A DNA stretch of 64,000 nucleotides, taken from the NCBI GenBank assembly GCA_002150815.3, contig NDFF03000327.1, positions 1 to 64,000 on the forward strand, read 5' to 3'. The notes under the pieces are model-generated. The model did no database searches and was not told the origin of the DNA. It saw only the letters and a list, made by a program, of their open reading frames with translations. Below, in pieces: positions 35,478 to 48,972 of this stretch (positions are counted from its first letter, which is position 1; every line of letters begins with the position of its first letter). Origin of the DNA: Grammothele lineata. Its lineage: Eukaryota; Basidiomycota; Agaricomycetes; Polyporales; Polyporaceae. A program made the position numbers and the translations under genes.

Positions 35478-37416
35478 ATGCTCTCAAGACGGCTTGTCCT
35501 CATTGCGCGCGGGCGTGCGTTGCGCGCTGACGCCGCCGCTGTCTCGAAGGGCTGGTGCGTGTACTCGTCTCGCGCGGAGGCATACGATTGGCTGATTGGA
35601 GCTCGACCCCTCCCCTCGTAGGAAACTCGCCAGCTCGTATGCGCAGCGAGCCCAGTTCCACTCGACAAATCTCCTCAAGGGTATGTTTTGCTCATTGGAA
35701 ATCGGTACGGACAGGCTGAAGTGACGTCAATCACTGTATCTCCAGCCGAGACCGTCAAGGTCCCCCAGATGGCCGAGTCTATCTCGGAGGGCACGCTCAA
35801 GACCTGGCTAAAACAGCCTGGCGAGAGCGTGGAGGCGGATGAGGAGATCGCGACGATTGAGACTGACAAGGTACGTGTCCTAAATGTGTTTTTCATTTTT
35901 GTTTTCTGCGAGGCGTGTTACGCGACGCGTAACCTATGCGATTCTCTGTGCTCCTTGCCTCCATTTTCTAATCTTGGATTACCTACTTTTTCGCGGTCCA
36001 CGAAACCTCTGTTCATCCATGTTGACACGTATCGGCCAGATTGACGTTTCAGTCAATGCCCCGGTGGCCGGCCGCATCACCGAGCACCTCGCAAGCGAAG
36101 AGGACACCGTGACCGTCGGCCAGGACCTCTTCCGCATCGAGCCCGGCGCAGCCGGCGAGAGCAAACCCGCCGAGGACAAGCCCAAGGACGCGGCCGAGCC
36201 CAAGGACCAGCAGGTCGACAAGTCGACGCCCCCTCCGCCCGCGCCCACTTCCGAGGAGATCCGCAAGAAGGATGAGGCCGGTGTACAGGAAGGCACTGCG
36301 AAGAAAGAGCTCAAGGAGACGTCCAAGCCCGCGCCCGCCCCTTCGAAGCCCGCCGCGAAGGAGGAGCCTGCGCCCGCGCCGCGCGTGCCGGGCAGCCGGA
36401 ACGAGACGCGCGTGAAGATGAGCCGTATGCGCCTGAGGATCGCGGAGCGGCTGAAGGAGTCGCAGAACGCGGCGGCGTCGCTCACGACGTTCAACGAGGT
36501 CGACATGTCGAGCATCATGGAGCTCCGGAAGAAGTACAAGGACGATGTGCTCAAGGAGCACGGCGTCAAGCTCGGCTTCATGAGCGCGTTCGCCAAGGCG
36601 TGCTGCCTCGTGCTCAAGGAGATCCCGGCCGCGAACGCGTCCATTGAGGGCGACGAGATCGTTTACCGCGACTACGTCGACCTCAGCATTGCCGTTGCGA
36701 CCCCCAAGGGCCTTGTCACCCCTGTCGTGCGGAACGCGGAGGGCATGAACTTCGTTGACATTGAGAGGGAGATCGCTGCGCTCGGCAAGAAGGCGCGGGA
36801 CGGCAAGCTCACGCTGGAGGACATGGCTGGCGGCAGCTTTACCATGTGCGTATTCATGTCTTACGCTGGGGTAGACACCGTACTGACCTACCTCGAGTTC
36901 TAACGGCGGCGTCTTCGGCTCGCTCTACGGCACGCCGATCATCAACTTGCCCCAGTCCGCTGTACTCGGTGAGTACCACGTTCCCGTCACTTTACCCATG
37001 TTCCCCTCGGAACCGAACACCCTCATGTCAACCGCCCCCTATCCCCGCCCCTTCCGCCCCATATCCGATGTTTCTGCCGCGAGCGAGCCTTCTTGGTTGC
37101 CGCCGGACGCAGTCCGATGTGCCTCCCAATTCCGACCAGAGCAACGCGGCTGACATGCTCCCGCTACAGGCATGCACACGATCAAGGAACGGCCAGTTGT
37201 TGTGAATGGCCAGATCGTCATTCGCCCGATCATGATCGTCGCACTCACCTACGACCACCGTCTCCTTGACGGCCGTGAAGCCACCACCTTCCTCGGTGCG
37301 TCTTTACGTTTGCGCTTCCCCCTTTCGTGCGTGTTGCTAATGTCGTGAATAAATGAATTGCAGTCAAGGTCAAGGAGTATCTCGAGGACCCGAGGAAAAT
37401 GCTCCTCGCGGCATGA
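35478..37416 (+). CDS. KGD2: Mitochondrial 2-oxoglutarate dehydrogenase E2 (dihydrolipoamide succinyltransferase)
   Basis: The start is ATG 35478 ([20 protein letters not shown]), which reads as an Arg-rich mitochondrial presequence; the stop is TGA 37414-37416. The lipoyl domain is [20 protein letters not shown] through [13 protein letters not shown], with the lipoylated Lys in ETDK at the exon end. A Pro/Lys/Ala-rich linker follows. There is no peripheral-subunit-binding domain, as expected for fungal KGD2. The catalytic domain includes [76 protein letters not shown] and the active-site [11 protein letters not shown] (His and Asp). The protein transfers succinyl groups to CoA in the TCA cycle. 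Several short introns; the one after ETDK is about 170 bases. Confidence 0.94.
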
Positions 37417-40400
37417 GCCTGCGACGTGTTGATAGGCGGGGTGTGCGAGTGAGGATGGAGACGAGAGGGCTTGGGTCCCGTGAGCGTGTACGCGATGTAT
37501 TCTTGCTTCCCCATCCTCGGACTCTTCTCTCCCCCGCCCCTCCTCTCCGTACACTTGGTCTCGCGCCGAGGCTGCTCGAGGCTGCCCGAGTCGACTCCCG
37601 AATCCGACCCGGCGGCCTGCGGTCAGCGTCGCTCGGACCCTCTGTCCTGTCTTGTTTTGCCTCACAACTTCTGATCGCACTTAGGTACAGTACTGTAGAA
37701 CTTTCCACTTCCTCTTCGCTTTTCCAGGCTCGAGCTCCGTCAATACATACAATGAATCCCTTGCTATCTGTGTTGCCCTAGCCAAAGCCTAAAATAATTT
37801 ATGCCTCCAGAAGAAGCTACGACTGGGAGACTTCGGCGCGCTGATGGTAGACTGAGACTTGCTCGGTACTTACTATCTGTACATCCAGATCACGTAAGTA
37901 AACGTACCTACCGGTGATCACAGCAGCACTCAGCAGACATTCTCGCTACCAATGCACTTCCCAGTTACCAGCTCGGACGCTCCTCCGCCACCAAACGCTC
38001 TCACAGGCGTGCAGGGCTAACGAGCCACCTTGGGCGAGCTGGGCCGGACAGCCGGCTCGGCCCTCGGACCCGCTCCGCCGTGCTCCTCCGTGCTCCTCCG
38101 TGCCCTTGCGCGCTCAGTGAGGCTCAGTGCGACGTTAGCTCCGAGTCCGAGCCCTCCTCCTCCTCATGAATTCCCCTGGCCCATGCAGAATGGGACAGTT
38201 CGGTCCTGGAGCCGCGGGATGCGGTAATTCGGCCCTTCGCTGCGAGTGCTCCCGTACCTGCTCCAACATACTTGCTCCATTCGAGAATGGCTGAGGAACC
38301 AGCTGCTGGGGGTGGGGCGGAGGATTCAGAGGAGCCACTTGCTGGATAACGAATACGATGATATCGACTGCGCATGCACGGGCACGCAGCTGCAGCTGGA
38401 GGCGCGCGAAGTCCTGCGCGTCTTGATGCACATGGACTCCTGCTCGCAGTCAACCGGGCCAAAGGGCATCGACATCAACATCGCCGAGCGGTGCGTTGAG
38501 TCTGGACCGCCACGAGAGCGAGACGGTGCGGGATCGTTGCCCGATCTTGAAGGATGGCGGCGCGGAGTGTTCGATCTCGCAGTAGATCTCGGTGTCGATG
38601 GCTGATATCACTTCGGGCTCTCCATGCGCATGTCGTGCATCCTAGGTACTAGAGAACAATGGTAGGGGGAGAAGGTGCAGATCGTGCCCTCGAGCCTCTC
38701 CGCGCGGTGGAGAGCACCGTTTAGATTAGTCCCTGGACGCACTCTCTGCGAAGATCCCGTATCAACATCCGCTCGCGGAGGACAAAGGACACGAGTCCGA
38801 GCCGCGAGGACCCGGGCGGGACATATGAAGGATGAACCGCGAGTGTCACCGTCGACGCTCGAGGACACCGGGCAGGTGAGCGGCGACCCATGTGCACGAA
38901 GGCCTGAGACGAGGACGGCGACTTGGTCAGTGCGTCCGAGGTCTCGGATGTCGAGCCACCGCTCCGAGACCGGGGTCGGCTTTCGAGCCGCTGCGAGCGC
39001 CGCACGCAGAACCGGATGGGAGCCGTTTCAACTTTCGACGCTAGTGTGAGGACGTGTGTGCGCATGACGTCCGACTCGCGATATGCATAGGCTCTCCGGC
39101 TCGAGCTCGGAATCAGACATCCTGGTGGGCGAGGGCCAGCGAACGTTGAACGGGCGAGATGAAAGGGTTCGCGAGGCCGCCGATGGGTGAGGTCGGAGGG
39201 AGAAGCTGGCCTGCGCGAGCCTTTCCTTTGTGTGCTCGCCACGTTTTGAACCTTCCTAGACCTGAAGCTCGCCAAATGGAGCTCTTGGGGCTCGAGTACT
39301 AAGTTGAGGTTTGTCTCTGATACGCTTGCAGGAGCCTCTAGATCTTACAGGCGGCATGGGAGTCCGGGACCGCGAGAACGCACTGTACTGGTGACGGCAG
39401 CCAAGCTATAGCCTCCTCCCTCGCTGTTCAGGGTGTCCTCTCTTCTGCTCTTCCCCTCCAGCTCATGACCGCGTGCACCTGCTGCGCACGACGTCCTTCC
39501 GTTCATCAACGCCAACACGAGAAGCACGCGGGCGAACCTCTCCATCCCACCCCTTCGCACGCCGTAAGGCGTCCCAGGGCGGTGCGTCGAAAGCGCGAGA
39601 ATGTACGGCGAGGAAGCAGACAGGAACGGGAGCGGATGAGGCAATGGGGGACAGCCAAGGGCGGTCATGCGCCTCCTCGGAGGAGCGGTGCCCCGCCGCT
39701 GCCCGGCGCTCCCCCGCGCAGCTTGTCTCCCGCCACAATGGAGGCATGTCCGCCACCTCCCGCTCGAGAAGAGTTCCTCCCCTTTTAATAGATGATCGTA
39801 CCTCCCCAGGCTCTCAGGCTATCGTCGCACGAGGGATGTAAGTCTGGCTCGGTCTCCCGCCACTTCCAGTGTGAGCGCTATGTAACAACGCAGTCTATGT
39901 ATTATAGTTCGGCGAGCGCAGTGGTTGCAATGCAGCGGGAGTGGTCGACAATAATGTCGTTAAGTGTCGCCTAATTCTAACATTGTACAGATCAAGACCA
40001 GGGTTACGAGTGCGAGGAGTGGTGGCGGAGATCACCATCTAGACTGACACCAAACCTCCTCGTGTAAAGCCAGATGCCAACCACTCACCACCCGGATCCA
40101 CCGACAGGGAGTCGGCTGATTGAGTGGTTAATAGGGGAGCACCGCTCATGTGGCCATCGTGATAGCAGTACTGCTGACCCGGTCTGGTCCACCCCTACAG
40201 GGTGTCGGCGCAAGTTAGCCCCTCCTCCTGTAGTGCGTGAAACTATAGGCTCTCCTCACATGCATATGTTGACCAGTACTGTCAGCCTCGCGCAAGGCGA
40301 CATACGCCTATCGAGGGGCGATCGACGATCAACTAGGCTCATTCCCGTCTTTAGGGCTCCCTAGTCAATCATCTGCTCATTCATCCCTTCAATCAACGCG

Positions 40401-43400
40401 TCGAGCCTGCACGAGTGATGAGGGTTTAACGCGAAGCTCCCCGTCGACGTTATGTAAAAGCGTGCGCATCGCGTGCCCAGGGACATCCAGCCTAGGGTCG
40501 CGCACTCAACGATTGAACGAACGACGACGACGCTTCGAGTGGGGGACGCAGCTCGCGACCTTGACTGGCGGCCTAGGGTACCCCGCGCACACACGATTCA
40601 GAGCGACAGGCCCTTCGTGCGGATCGATCGCTAGACGTCATCCTCCTCCTTATGTACATAGTCGAGCACGAGGACAGTATAGTCGCCGACCGCGGGCCCA
40701 ATCTGCGCCCGGCGGCGGCGGCGGCGGCGCTGGCAAGGAGCCGGGAGCCAGCTGGCGGCTGGAGCCAGGAGCTCCGCCGCACGACGCGCGTTAACGCAGC
40801 GAGCTGACCTTCCAAGTTCCCGGCGTCCTCGGACGTGCTCGGACTTGAGGGCCTTGGAGCTCTGGAGTTCTATAGGGAGTCGCGCCACGATCAGTGGGTC
40901 TGTCAGGCGAGAAGAAGTAAATTCGCGCGCGGGCGCGGACGCGAAGGGCAGCGCGGATCCTCCGGGGTCTGTAGCAAGTAGGTGTGGCCAGCCTCCGCGT
41001 GGCGGTGGCCAGGCTGCAGGACAGACTGACAGTCGCGCGAGTTGCCCAGGCTCGACTTTTAGAAGTGCGTACGTGTCAGCCCCGTCAGCGGCCGTATACA
41101 TAGATATAGGGGGCCCAGGCCCCGTGCGGCGCTGCCACCGAGTGGATCGTCCGAGAGGTGCCGCGATCAGGAGAGAAGAGGGCTTGAAGGGCGGCGAAGT
41201 GGGAAGTGGATCTGAGAGATGTGGAAGGTGGAAGTGGCCAGAGAGGCGGCGGCACCGCCTCGGGTGGCAGACGAGGAGAGCTCATGAGAGCCGTAGTGGC
41301 CTCGAGGCGGCGGGGGCTCTGTTTCTGTCCATCGACAGTTCACTTTCCCTGGATGAGCGTTGAGCGGCTCTGAGCTTACTTGGGTTAACGTTACGTGTCC
41401 GAGTAAGTAGTGGACGAAATCTTATCGAGATGCTTGATTATGGCGTGCTCCGTCGGAGGAGTGGCTGGCAGCGGCGACCTGCCATCACGTCGTGGCGGAT
41501 ATCCGCGAGAGGTCCACGATCGCGAGATCCGGCACGGCATTGCATCTGACACCTTCTCCTTCTAAGATCGAGACGCGGGCCTGCAGGGCAAGGCCACTTG
41601 GATATCTGGCTGGATACGTGGGCGTGCGCACCGTATGAACGCCGGAGGGGCGAGGCCCTTGCGCGCAGGTAATAGGGTACAACAGATAGAGCGCTGATCT
41701 TCTGGCAGTCTGCCGTTCAATACGCGCGACCGGCATGTATGCGTGCAAAAGGATCCTGGATATCCAGCACGGCGACGATAGCGGGCGAAGTTCGCCAGGG
41801 TCCGGTCATGAGCTGTGAAGACGATTCTGCATCCACAACATGATAGATTGCGCTCAGGACGATGAGCTCCGTGGATGCACCCACAGTCGCCATTCGGATG
41901 TCCCGCCGAATACCGAATACGCCGCTGACAGACTGCTACGAACGTCCTCGTCTAGGGCCGGATCCGCCACCCCCATCCAGGTCAATGGTGGCAATCCTCG
42001 TATCCCGCCAGGAGCCGAAGTACCCGTACGTCGTGCCTGGGGAAGCCCTCGGGCCTATTGTCCCGTCAGTTTGCGCCTGTGTCCGAGGATAGTATGCAGA
42101 TGTGTACCGTCCACACATCTGCCCAAACGCCGCCACCGTCCAAGTCGCCGACCCGCAAGGTACAGACATCCAGACGCGCACGTACACGGCGGCTACTCAC
42201 CCGTCTCGCCCCCGCGTGGACAATAGGCTCCGGGCGGGCGCGCGGGGGCGCTGCAGCGCGGCGTCGCAATGGCGGGACAAGGTTCAAGGAAGGCGCGTCA
42301 GCTGACGGACGTGGACGGGCTTCGCTGCTTCGCGAAACGGAGCGACCGGCACTCTCGGCGGACGGCGCGCAACTCTCTATACTCAATTGCTTGTGGGTTC
42401 GCCCCGGGGCCCAGTGCGAAGGCCAGACAGGGCCCGAGAGCCGCGCCTTGCCCCCACTCGTCTCCAGCTGAGCGTCGAGCCCCGCCGACGGTTCTGATAG
42501 CTCGGGAGCAGAACCCGGGCTGGGGGAGAGCGATTCGCGCGCGAGAGGCTCAGAGTTGGATGTGGAGGCGTGCGTGGGCAGGAGCCTAATGCGGCCGGGC
42601 GGTGGTGGGAACGAGTCGGGAGATGGTGCGCGAAGAAGCCGGGGCCGTCTCTAGGTGCTGTGGTCGTGTGCGTAGGGACAATGGGGCGGGAGGGCGGGCA
42701 AACGTTCTCTAGTTGTCGCTTCTCTTCTGTTACGGCGTTGGCGTTGAGTGGGGGCATACATACAACAGGGGACAATTGTCATGGTAAGTGGAGAAGGAGG
42801 AACGGCGGCGACGTCGACCGCGCACGACGGTCGCTGTCCTCGTGGCCCTTGTGCTGCTGTGACAGCTGTCGTCGCGATCTTGTTCTGGCGTAGGCAGGAG
42901 GCCGAGAGCGGCGTGCCCGCGTCGGCAGCCCTCATACGACTGTGATGCGCACCGGAGGCACGCCTGCGGAGCAGGGTAGAACGCGATCATTATACCCCGC
43001 CTGGGAGGCCTGGGGAGGATGCGATCGCGGTGCGGTAGCAACAAGTGGGATCCCCCTTGCACATCCCCGGAGGCTCGAGCGACGCACAGGAGCGCACAGG
43101 CCGCGGACCGTGATAGGCGTGCATCCACATCCGTTATTGTTGGGGGTCTCCTGACAGTCGCACAGCGTCGACTTCCGGCGCGGACGAAGATCAAGCGCGG
43201 CGGAATGATGGAATGTTCAATGACGCACCCCCCAAGGGGACGGGCGCTTGAGGTTGGCTGATAGAGACTCAGTCAGACCTCGCGGCGGGGAGTCGCGAGA
43301 CATGTGGTCCGGGCCCTCGGAGGCATCTTCCGCCCCGCGTCCGCCACAGCCGCGACTCGCGCTCGAGGCCCGCCGGGAAACACTGCACGCTGCCACGTTG

Positions 43401-44420
43401 GGCCGACGGTGCTTGCGGGCTGGTGACAGCTCGCGGGCTATTCAGGGAGGATCCGGAGCGAGGGGCGAGATAGGAGAGACGGACAGAAAGGGAATGCGGT
43501 GGAGAGCGCCACTAGTGTCGGGGAGTCGATACGATGCGGCGAGGCGGCTACGGAGCTGCGGGCTGAGCGCTGGGTGCTCGACGAGGTGTGCGTCTGGAGG
43601 TCCCGCACAGTGCAGAGTTCCGCACGCGCCGCTGGACGAGGTCCGCTAGCGGCGCGGTTGGGCCTGAGAGAAGCATGGAAGTGGGCCGTATCAGAAATGA
43701 GGGGGTTGAAGCCGTTAGGCTGATGGCGAGTGGGAAATCGAAGGCCAGAGCGTCGTCCGCGTGTCTATCGCGGCGCACCAGCGCGGAGAAAGTCGAATCG
43801 CCTGATCAGGAGGAGCCACCCAGAAAATTGGTCGGTCCCTGTCCGGCTTTCCTTTCCTGGCGAGGCGGAGCGGCTGATGTCAGCTACGTCTGGTGCCGGC
43901 TGGTGGCGCGGCATAGTACCCCGGGCGTCTAAGGAATGTCTTTTGGCGCCTCGCTTGGTGGCCCCGCTTTGGCTGGAAATTAACCACAGGGGGCTCGGGC
44001 GGACGAAGCATACGGACAGCGGTGGCTCGGGCAGTAAAACAGATTTCCCTCATGTTCCTCCGGAGAAGAGAAAGCAAGGACAAGGGCGCGTGTTGGGTGG
44101 GCTTTGGCGATGCATTTTTTAATTTGGCTGTCGTCACAGGGGCCAAACAACGGCCAAACATGGATCGAACGGCTAGTCTGGCGCGGGCACGGATCGTCTG
44201 GGGGATCTCCGGCTCCTGCCGACGTGGCTAGGCAGGCGTCGGAGTTTGAAGAGTGCGCCAGGGAGGGCCCAATGAAAAGAGACAGGCTGGCCGTGCAACG
44301 CATATACGAACCTTCCCCCTTTCACTCGACGCCTCGTTGCCCTTTGTCCTCCCGTCGCCGCGCCCTCCAACCTGCCGCCGACAACTCCCCCGCCATAATT
44401 TCCGCCGACATTCGCCCCCC
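37417..44420. other. 7-kb GC-rich stretch without recognisable genes
   Basis: No open frame has family-like text or consistent splice structure, and no tRNA, rRNA or clear transposon is visible. A short CGG-type microsatellite (six triplets) lies near 40.71-40.73 kb. CpG dinucleotides are abundant by eye, so there is no sign of heavy C-to-T decay. It could hold regulatory DNA, non-coding transcripts or an old degraded element. Confidence 0.4.
40710..40731. repeat. CGG trinucleotide microsatellite
   Basis: About six and a half cgg triplets in a row follow gcgcc within the gene-poor stretch. Likely a simple slippage repeat. Confidence 0.7.
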
Positions 44421-45828
44421 ATGATCGCTGTACAGAAGCCCCCATCACTTTTCGCCTCGCCAGCGTTCCGTCCTATGCACGCACGACACCCCTCGGCCCC
44501 CGTCGTCGTTCGTCCTTCGCACACTCCCGGCGTCCTCAACCTTTCCAAGCCGGCTCACCCGTCTCCGCGTCCTCAGCACGTACAGGCGCAGCCCCGCGCG
44601 CCCCGTGCGTCCCCCAAGAGCAAGCCTCAACGCTCCCCGCAGCCGTCCCATGCTCAGGCTGCAGCCGTTGAGAAGACGAAGACTCCCGCTCCCTCGCCCG
44701 CGAAGGCGGACCAGCCATCATTGACCGCCGACAAGTCTCCCCGGGGTCGTAGGCAGCACAAGCAGCCGAAGGACACTGGCAGGAGGTTAGCCGCGTTCTA
44801 CGACCGATGTTTGGCGCCCGTGACCTGACCTTTAATTTTACGTTCGTTCTTGTTCTATCCGTATGTGCAGGGGTGCATCTGTGTCCCCTTCCGATGTCGC
44901 CGCGCGGCGACCCGCTCACCAACCTTCTCCCCCGCCTGTTCGGATACCCTCGCCCCAGAAGGCGGCCCCTGCTCCTCGAGCTCAGGTCGCTCGAGGCAAG
45001 CCCGAGGACTCGACCTGCACCGACCCCTTTTCCGACGACCGCAAGACGGACGGCAAAGCCTCTCGCTCCGCCCCGAAGCTCGCTTCTCAGCCGTCGGGCA
45101 AGCTCGCCCGCCGTCGCCAGGCCAGCGTACAGCTCACCGACTCGCCGACCCCTAAGGGGGTTTCCCGCCGCAAGAACGGCCGGAACCCCGCCGAGGAGGC
45201 CCCTGTGCTTCTCCAGCCCGCATTCGCGCTGCGCTCGCGCCCCGTTCCCCGTCGCGCCAGCACCGACATGACTCAGACGAACTGGGACTCGTTCCCCATC
45301 TGCGATGACTCATCCGAGTGCGCGGATGACACGGACGTCACGCCCCCGACGACCCCTATCCGGGAGGCGGCCTCGGTGTCCGCGAAGGGCCAGAAGGGTA
45401 CGTGGCAGCAAGAGAGCTTTTTCGTCGGGGATGCTCCCCGTACCGCCCCTCTGTCGTCGACCTTCGGCTTCCCCTTCGTCGGCCACAGCCCTTGCTCCAC
45501 GCCCACGCCGGCCCAGCGTCGCCGTAACCACCGCCGCGTCCCCAGCGAGGGTATGTTCGCCATGTCTACGGACGAGGAGTCCCCTTCGTCGTCTGTGTCC
45601 GACTTGTTCGAGTCCATGCAGCTCAAGCCGCGTACCCCGGTGAACATCCCTCGCCAGCGCTGCTACACTGTCCCGGCCGGTGTTCCCTCGTCGGGCCTCT
45701 CGGCTTCTCCTGCCGATCATCTTACGTCCTCGTCCGCGCCCCCCGCTGCGGCTGGTTACTTCGCGGGTTCTGTCTTCCAAAATTCGCCAAGCCCGGACGA
45801 TCTTCCTGCGCCCACGTTTGCGTTGTAA
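44421..45828 (+). CDS. Edc1/PNRC-like mRNA decapping activator, 440 aa, intrinsically disordered
   Basis: Two exons, 44421-44785 and 44871-45828, total 1323 bases; the intron is 85 bases (GTTAGC..CAG). The protein is almost entirely Pro/Ser/Ala/Lys-rich and predicted disordered. The identifying feature is the C-terminus: YFAGSVFQNSPSPDDLPAPT followed by FAL. This matches the YAG-xx-F-xx-SP-x-P-xx-LP-x-P-x-F pattern of Edc1-type activators (S. cerevisiae Edc1/Edc2, fission yeast Edc1, metazoan PNRC2), which bind Dcp1 through the LPxP part and stimulate Dcp2. A second block (GTWQQESFFVGDAP) is near the middle. By analogy it acts in cytoplasmic mRNA decapping. The family call rests on this motif only. 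Confidence 0.7.
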
Positions 45829-48800
45829 TTGTATCGTACTCCATAGAATTCGTCAAGTGTAGAGGTGAGTTTCTGCGTACGGTGCGCTTTGATATATGCT
45901 TATCTCTCGCGCCCGCAGCCCGGACCAATTGGTGTCCTTAGACGCTGTCCTTACCGTCGCTGTTTGCAACTTACACGGTCCACCTCGAGGCCCCCGTCGA
46001 CCGCTTAATGTCATCCTACCCGCCACGCTAGTTGCCCTACCCACACCATCCTACCTGCCGCCGATCTCGTGCCTCGACGTCGCTGGCGTCGTGGTGACGC
46101 AGGTCATAACCTTTTTTTTCTTGGTATCATTATTCATTCGACGTTGTCTTCGTCTCCTCGGCATCAGCGACTCTCGGGCTTCCGGTTCTTTCGGGCTCTA
46201 CGCTCATCGACTTCATCAACACGGCATCTCTCCCCGGTTATCGGCTACATCGAACAGGACACCCGCGCGCTTTTCCCAACTCCCCACCCCCACAGCATAG
46301 ATACCCCGCCTATTGCTGGGTCAGTCATGGGCGCTGGCATTCATACCCCATCGCCCGTGGCGTTAGGTCTCCCTCCTCCGCGACGACCTCGTGGACGAGG
46401 CGGCCGCCCATCTCGACCCTTCACGTGTATATTTTACCTCCTCGTGACCTGGCCTCTTCTCGCTCAACTTGTGTCATTACATCCGACTCACGCGTCTGCT
46501 TTCGCATCTCCACTCGCATCGCATTTCGACTCTCCCCCTCCTCCGCCACTCTGCTCTACCTGGGCTGCGCCGATGCGTCGCCCGGCGTTGTACAACAGAA
46601 GATATAGACGAGCACAGAAGAAAAACGAAGACATCCGCTGCAGCAAAACCTCGACTATATGGTCGGCTGGAGGGCCGATCCCGCATATTTATCTCACACC
46701 TCCCTCAGTTCGCATCGGCGGGGCGCATTGCCCGGCCAAGAGGGTCACACTCGTCTTCCTTCTCTCGGCTGGCTTCGTCGCTCCGCCTGTGTTCTTGGGT
46801 TTTGGGACTCTATTGGTCGTGTTTATTACCTTTTTTCCATCTATATCGTAGTGTACTGCGAGCCTTTTCTTTATTTCTTGGCCGCAGAGATATGTTCGAT
46901 GTTGGTTCCCCTTCCCCCCACGGTTCCCTTTACGACGTTTCCATGTCTTACTTCCCCTTCCCTCTGCACGAACTCCTGCACCATTCTTTCCTCTGGCGTG
47001 TTGCCGCACAGTGTATCAATATCACATCATCGTCACCATCGCCACCCCCTGCCTCTCTTCCTCACTTGCATTTGTGCACTAGTATCTCCTCGGCTAATGT
47101 CTATCGCGGGGCCCCCGCGGTTGCGGCAGCCCATTCTACAGTATATTTGCCCCATATTGTCTACCACACCCCCGTCTCCCCTGTCTCCTTGTTCCCTTAC
47201 CTTTCCGACCCGCTGTGACATAGCGGATACCTTTGGGCCGGTGTATGTTGTTGGTCTTGCTTGTGAGTAGTCTCCGTTTTCTGCGCGTGCATTCATTGAC
47301 GACGTTGTCTTTCAGCGCCACATTGTGTCCATACGCGCACCCACACCTAACCACCCCCCGATACCGCTATTCCTTCATCCGCTCGGGTTGTCGCCCTCGC
47401 TCGGCCTAGGTCGTGCTCTGTACATATCTGGCGACGCCCGGTGCTCCATCTACTCCCGCCTGTGCTACGGCTTCGAAGTGCACCCACCTTCGACGGCCTG
47501 GCCAGGTTACACTCCCACCCTCCCTTCCGACGCTCGTTGCCTGATCTGTCCATTTGTCCAATACGTCGACAACATAGAAATGTGAATTGGTCCATTGTTC
47601 CGTTTCGGCGTCCGCCTCGCGCGTCGCTCGCGCTCCTCAACACAACCCGTCCTCGGCCTCTCGTGTCTGCAATCGTTCGCTCTGCACAACTGCTGTCGGT
47701 TCCTCCCCGTCCAATCTGCGCCGTCATCGTGAATCCCGTATCGTCCAGATCAAGCAACTGCGTCGCTCGCGCCGTCTCTCCGCATTTCCCCTTGTATCAA
47801 CTTGTATCAACGCATTGCATTGGTTTCTATCGACACACATACCCCCGCATCCTGTACCAACACCATCATCCGTCCATCTGTATCAAGATCCCATCCGTCG
47901 TCTTCGGCTCCCCTCATCCATGCTCCTCCGCTTTCCCCTGATATGCGGACCACGAACACATTATGCGGGATGAAGAAATCCACATCGAATGGCGACGGAA
48001 TGGCGCGCAGGTGGACGGAGGCGGTTGTGGTCGCGCGGTCGATGTGGCTGTACGAGGCTTTTCGGGCGGTGTTCGTGTGTTCGTCCATCCCCCATGCTCT
48101 TTTTCCCTTCTCGGCTCGGCCTGTTTCGTGTCCATGCGGACTTGTCGTCTCGTGCATGTCCCCCTTCTCCCTTCTCCTTTCCTCTTCTCCTACGTATATG
48201 CCCGCTCTTGTGTGTTGAACGTTGCTTATGTTCAGTACGGTTCCGTCGCGCGCGCGACGCTACGATATATACGATATGCGAAGTACATACGATAATGCGT
48301 CGGACGATAGGCAGTAGTTTGGCAGGTCGTCTGCGATGTACGTACGTAGTACCTATGCTCGAACGGTTGAATATGATTTGCTTAGGACGTATGGATTTGG
48401 TGTGTGCGCTGTGTGTGCGATGGGTTTGAGTTCGAGCGCCGTGCAGTGTGCACGGTGTGCGATCGATGAAGTTGTAGACGTTGCGACTGAGCTCCTAGTC
48501 CTGAGATTGGCGGGGGCGCGTATCCGTGCGTCACTGGACATGCATCAGATCTAATCGTTCATCGAGCACGATTCCGGACGGTTTAGGAGCCGTATGTGAA
48601 TGAACGGCCTTAACCGGAGCTCTCTGAACTCGAATACGCTGCGTGCGCGGCTCTGCCTTCCGCCTGGGTTCGACTGCGAGCTGCGGATTACTACTAGATC
48701 CACGCATGAAGGACAAGTTCAGCGTGGAAGGGTGCGTTCGTCAGGATAAGTCGTAAGGGTTGAGCCCTAATCCAGAGCAGTAGGTTTCCACGCCGGCGAT

Positions 48801-48972
48801 TGCAGTGTTAAGTTGGAATCAAGGTCTTCATGCACTCGAGTCATGGAGATCCAAAGTCACGATGTTAGATCTATTCGTCGCGGTAGGTCCCGCAAACCAA
48901 TAACGATCAAGTACGTCGGATATCAAGTAATGCTATTGTACAAGCCAACGGGTGAACCGTGCCCCTCTTCGT
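45829..48972. other. Pyrimidine-rich region downstream of the Edc1-like gene
   Basis: From about 45.9 to 48.2 kb the plus strand is strongly C/T-rich with many short cttc/ctcc tracts. Open frames here (for example 46.33-46.85 kb) encode Pro/Ser/Leu-rich text typical of such composition, without domains. It may be a long 3' UTR, a non-coding RNA, or just biased sequence. From 48.2 kb the bias fades. Confidence 0.4.

Noticed and set aside
46328..46851. Open frame with a hydrophobic C-terminus in the pyrimidine-rich region
   Set aside because: C/T-rich DNA naturally encodes Pro, Ser, Leu and Phe; no domain, no matching exons, no recognisable start context.
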